From NCBI GenBank assembly GCA_041179245.1, contig JBEGTT010000163.1:1-7962 (forward strand): a DNA stretch of 7,962 nt, in the 5' to 3' direction. Both the position numbers and the translations under genes were made by a program. The DNA comes from JBEGTT01 sp041179245. GTDB lineage: Bacteria > Pseudomonadota > Gammaproteobacteria > Burkholderiales > Rhodocyclaceae. This document shows positions 5,828 to 7,962 of the stretch, piece after piece (position 1 is the stretch's first letter; every line of letters begins with the position of its first letter). The notes under the pieces are model-generated. The model was not told the origin of the DNA. It saw only the letters and a list, made by a program, of their open reading frames with translations, and made no database searches.

Positions 5828-6916
5828 ATGAGTCGTGTTTGGAATTTCAGCGCGGGGCCAGCGGCCTTGCCCTTACCCGTGCTGGAGCAAGTTCAGGCTG
5901 AATTGCTGGATTGGAACGGTGCTGGTTGTGGCGTGATGGAAATGAGCCATCGCGGTAAGGAATTTACCTCCATCATTGACAGTGCGGAGGCCGATTTGCG
6001 CGCTTTGATGGGCATTCCAGCAAACTACAAGGTGCTCTTCCTCCAAGGAGGCGCAACCCTGCAATTCGCTCAGATTCCTCTGAATCTGTTGGTGCCCGGC
6101 GAATCGGCGGACTACATCGTTAATGGCAGTTGGTCGAAGAAAGCCATCAAGGAAGCGTTGCGGGTCACTGGCGAACAAAGTGCCAAGATGGTGGCTAACA
6201 CCGATGGGACACGCTTCCCCAATCAAGGTGAAATCAAGCTGAATGCTGATGCCCGTTATTTGCACGTTTGCACTAATGAAACGATTCATGGTGTTGAAGT
6301 CCATGATGACGCCGCTTTGCCATCTGTGCCGACATTGGTCGCAGATATGTCGTCTCATATTTTGTCCCGCCCGGTGGATGTCACCCGCTATGGGTTGATT
6401 TACGCCGGTGCGCAAAAGAATATTGGCCCGTCTGGCTTAACGATTGTGATTGCTCGTGATGACTTACTGGGTAAAGCACCGGCAACTCTGCCTACGATGC
6501 TGGATTATGCGGTGCAGGCAGAAAACGGCTCGATGCTGAATACCCCGCCGACTTTCGGGATTTACGTTGCGGGCCTGGTTTTCAAGTGGTTGCAAGGGCA
6601 GGGCGGTTTAGCCGCTATTCAGAAGGTTAATCACGCTAAATCGGCATTGTTATATGCAGCGATCGATAACAGCGGTGGTTTTTACCGTAATCCTGTGCAG
6701 ATTGTTGATCGTTCTCACATGAACGTTCCGTTTACGTTGGTTAATCCTGAGTTGGATGCTGAATTTCTAGCTGAAGCCAAAACTGCTGGGCTACTCGGAC
6801 TGAAGGGACACAAGTCTGTTGGCGGAATGCGCGCCTCGATTTACAACGCGATGTCGCTGCAAGGAGTGCAAGTGTTAGTTGATTTCATGCAGTCATTTGC
6901 CAATCGTAAAGGCTAA
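5828..6916 (+). CDS. serC: Phosphoserine aminotransferase
   Basis: SerC is a cytoplasmic pyridoxal-phosphate enzyme that converts 3-phosphohydroxypyruvate and glutamate to phosphoserine and 2-oxoglutarate in serine synthesis; it also serves the parallel step of pyridoxine synthesis in bacteria with the DXP-dependent route. The 362-residue length is typical. Visible motifs are WNFSAGPAALP at the start, H41-R42 in EMSHRGKEF for phosphate binding, the cofactor-binding GGATLQF segment, and the Schiff-base lysine K197 in AGAQKNIGPSG. The end carries HKSVGGMRASIYNAM, also conserved. The ATG at 5828 has GAGGA at 5816-5820, inside the last codons of gyrA, and the gap to gyrA is three bases, so translation is probably coupled. 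No promoter is evident between the genes. Confidence 0.98.
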   Translation: MSRVWNFSAGPAALPLPVLEQVQAELLDWNGAGCGVMEMSHRGKEFTSIIDSAEADLRALMGIPANYKVLFLQGGATLQFAQIPLNLLVPGESADYIVNGSWSKKAIKEALRVTGEQSAKMVANTDGTRFPNQGEIKLNADARYLHVCTNETIHGVEVHDDAALPSVPTLVADMSSHILSRPVDVTRYGLIYAGAQKNIGPSGLTIVIARDDLLGKAPATLPTMLDYAVQAENGSMLNTPPTFGIYVAGLVFKWLQGQGGLAAIQKVNHAKSALLYAAIDNSGGFYRNPVQIVDRSHMNVPFTLVNPELDAEFLAEAKTAGLLGLKGHKSVGGMRASIYNAMSLQGVQVLVDFMQSFANRKG

Positions 6917-6919
6917 CCC

Positions 6920-7962
6920 ATGTCAGCCAGTGGAACTTTTCAGGCAGAACTGAGTGTTGTTCGTGGTCAGATTGACGCGATTGATAGCGAAATTCTAAAG
7001 CTGTTGAATCAGCGTGCCCGTTGTGCTGAAGCCGTCGGTGAAATTAAGGCTAAACACGGGCAGGGTGGGCATATTTACCGCCCCGAAAGAGAAGCGCAGG
7101 TACTTTGTCGTTTGCAGTCGGAAAACCACGGTCCGCTACCTAACGAAAGCATCACCTTTTTCTTCCGAGAAATTATGTCTGCTTGCCTATCGCTGGAACG
7201 GCCTTTGTCGGTTGCTTGCCTTGGGCCGCTGGGAAGCTTCTCTGAAAGTGCCTCGGTCAAGCATTTTGGCCATGCGGCTAAGTTGCTCCCTTTGCCCAGT
7301 TTTGATGATGTTTTTCGGGAAGTGGAATCAGGGCATGCTGACTATGGTGTGGTACCTGTTGAAAATTCAACCGGGGGAGCCATTGGTAGAACCCTAGATT
7401 TGCTGCTAACAACGCCGCTACATATCTGTGGCGAGGTTGTGCTGCGGGTTCATCAAAATTTGCTATCAACTTGCACAGTGCTTGAAGATATTAAAGTGGT
7501 TTATTCCCACGCTCAGTCGCTGTCACAATGCCATGAATGGCTGAACCGGATGTTGCCGAATGCCAAGCGTATTGCGGTGGACAGTAATTCTTTGGCCGCA
7601 CAGAAGGCTGCGGGGGAAGAGGGCGTTGCTGCGATTGCGGGCGTTACTGCTGGTGAGCGTTACGGTCTCACTATCTTGGCGGCAAATATTGAAGACGACC
7701 CCAATAATACGACCCGTTTTTTGGTACTGGGGCGGCATGATGCCGGGCCAACCAAGTTAGATGGGCGGGATAAGACTTCCCTCATTTTGTCAGCACCCAA
7801 TCGCACTGGTGCTCTGCAAAGTCTGCTATCCCCGCTTGCAGAAGCAGGGGTATCCATGACACGCCTAGAGTCTCGTCCTGCTCGCCATTCGCTCTGGGAA
7901 TATGTTTTTTATGTGGATATTGAAGGCCACAGGGAGCTACCTGAGGTATCTAAGGCGTTAGA
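6920..7962 (+). CDS. pheA: Bifunctional chorismate mutase/prephenate dehydratase (P-protein, 3' end cut)
   Basis: This enzyme turns chorismate into prephenate and then phenylpyruvate, the committed path to phenylalanine. The frame is open for 347 codons to the window edge; about 10-15 residues should be missing. An AroQ chorismate mutase domain (about 8-90) shows the expected R15, R32, K43 and R57-E58 (IYRPERE). The prephenate dehydratase domain (about 97-275) has LGPLGSFSE, VPVENST and the catalytic TRF motif (265-267). An ACT domain from about 287 carries GAL (297-299) and ESRP (317-320), the phenylalanine-binding motifs, so feedback inhibition is expected. Sequence style is betaproteobacterial. 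The common GT of LGPxGTF is GS here, a mild change. ATG at 6920 lies three bases after serC, with AAAGG at 6908-6912 as ribosome site. Confidence 0.97.
   Translation, partial: MSASGTFQAELSVVRGQIDAIDSEILKLLNQRARCAEAVGEIKAKHGQGGHIYRPEREAQVLCRLQSENHGPLPNESITFFFREIMSACLSLERPLSVACLGPLGSFSESASVKHFGHAAKLLPLPSFDDVFREVESGHADYGVVPVENSTGGAIGRTLDLLLTTPLHICGEVVLRVHQNLLSTCTVLEDIKVVYSHAQSLSQCHEWLNRMLPNAKRIAVDSNSLAAQKAAGEEGVAAIAGVTAGERYGLTILAANIEDDPNNTTRFLVLGRHDAGPTKLDGRDKTSLILSAPNRTGALQSLLSPLAEAGVSMTRLESRPARHSLWEYVFYVDIEGHRELPEVSKAL

Noticed and set aside
5873..6415. A 180-codon open frame on the - strand within serC
   Set aside because: It lies wholly opposite a clear serC gene, has no recognisable domain and is explained by the codon bias of the sense strand.
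7014..7397. A 127-codon + strand frame within pheA
   Set aside because: It is out of frame with pheA, whose own frame is open from 6920 to the window edge with all expected motifs.

Overview
The window looks like chromosomal DNA of a betaproteobacterium. GyrA opens with MDQFAKETLP and carries a VDFGPNYDGSE stretch. PheA is a P-protein with the KHFGHAA, FREVESG and EVVLRVHQNLL stretches that I associate with that class. The order gyrA-serC-pheA is shared by many Beta- and Gammaproteobacteria, so the class is likely but not proven, and no genus can be named from the sequence alone.

Left part (1-1571, + strand): the C-terminal half or more of a sodium:solute symporter of the acetate/VC_2705-like type, cut by the window edge. 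It is followed after 35 bases by a small cysteine-rich CWC-family protein and, overlapping that gene, by a two-helix membrane protein of unknown function. A weak terminator may close this group.

Middle part (1655-2607): a visibly AT-richer pair of divergent regulatory genes. On the - strand is a 114-residue XRE-type DNA-binding protein. On the + strand is a stand-alone response-regulator receiver domain with no output domain and no ATG start, followed by a terminator. The gap between them holds a cluster of TTGT/ACAA motifs that may be the operator. A gene-poor stretch of about 270 bases follows.

Right part (2884-7962): a tRNA-Ser(GGA) gene on the - strand with a consensus -10 box and a strong terminator, divergent from gyrA. 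Then come gyrA (complete, 878 residues), serC (complete, 362 residues) and pheA (nearly complete, cut at the end of the window), separated by only 3 bases each and with Shine-Dalgarno sequences reaching into the preceding gene. This is a tightly coupled group joining DNA supercoiling, serine/pyridoxine synthesis and phenylalanine synthesis. In related genomes hisC, tyrA, aroA, cmk and rpsA often follow.

Most of the window is ordinary core genome. The parts most worth a second look are the XRE/receiver pair beside the tRNA-Ser gene, the canonical EF-hand loop in the symporter, and the overlapping CWC/membrane-protein pair. I see no CRISPR array, insertion sequence or clear prophage gene.
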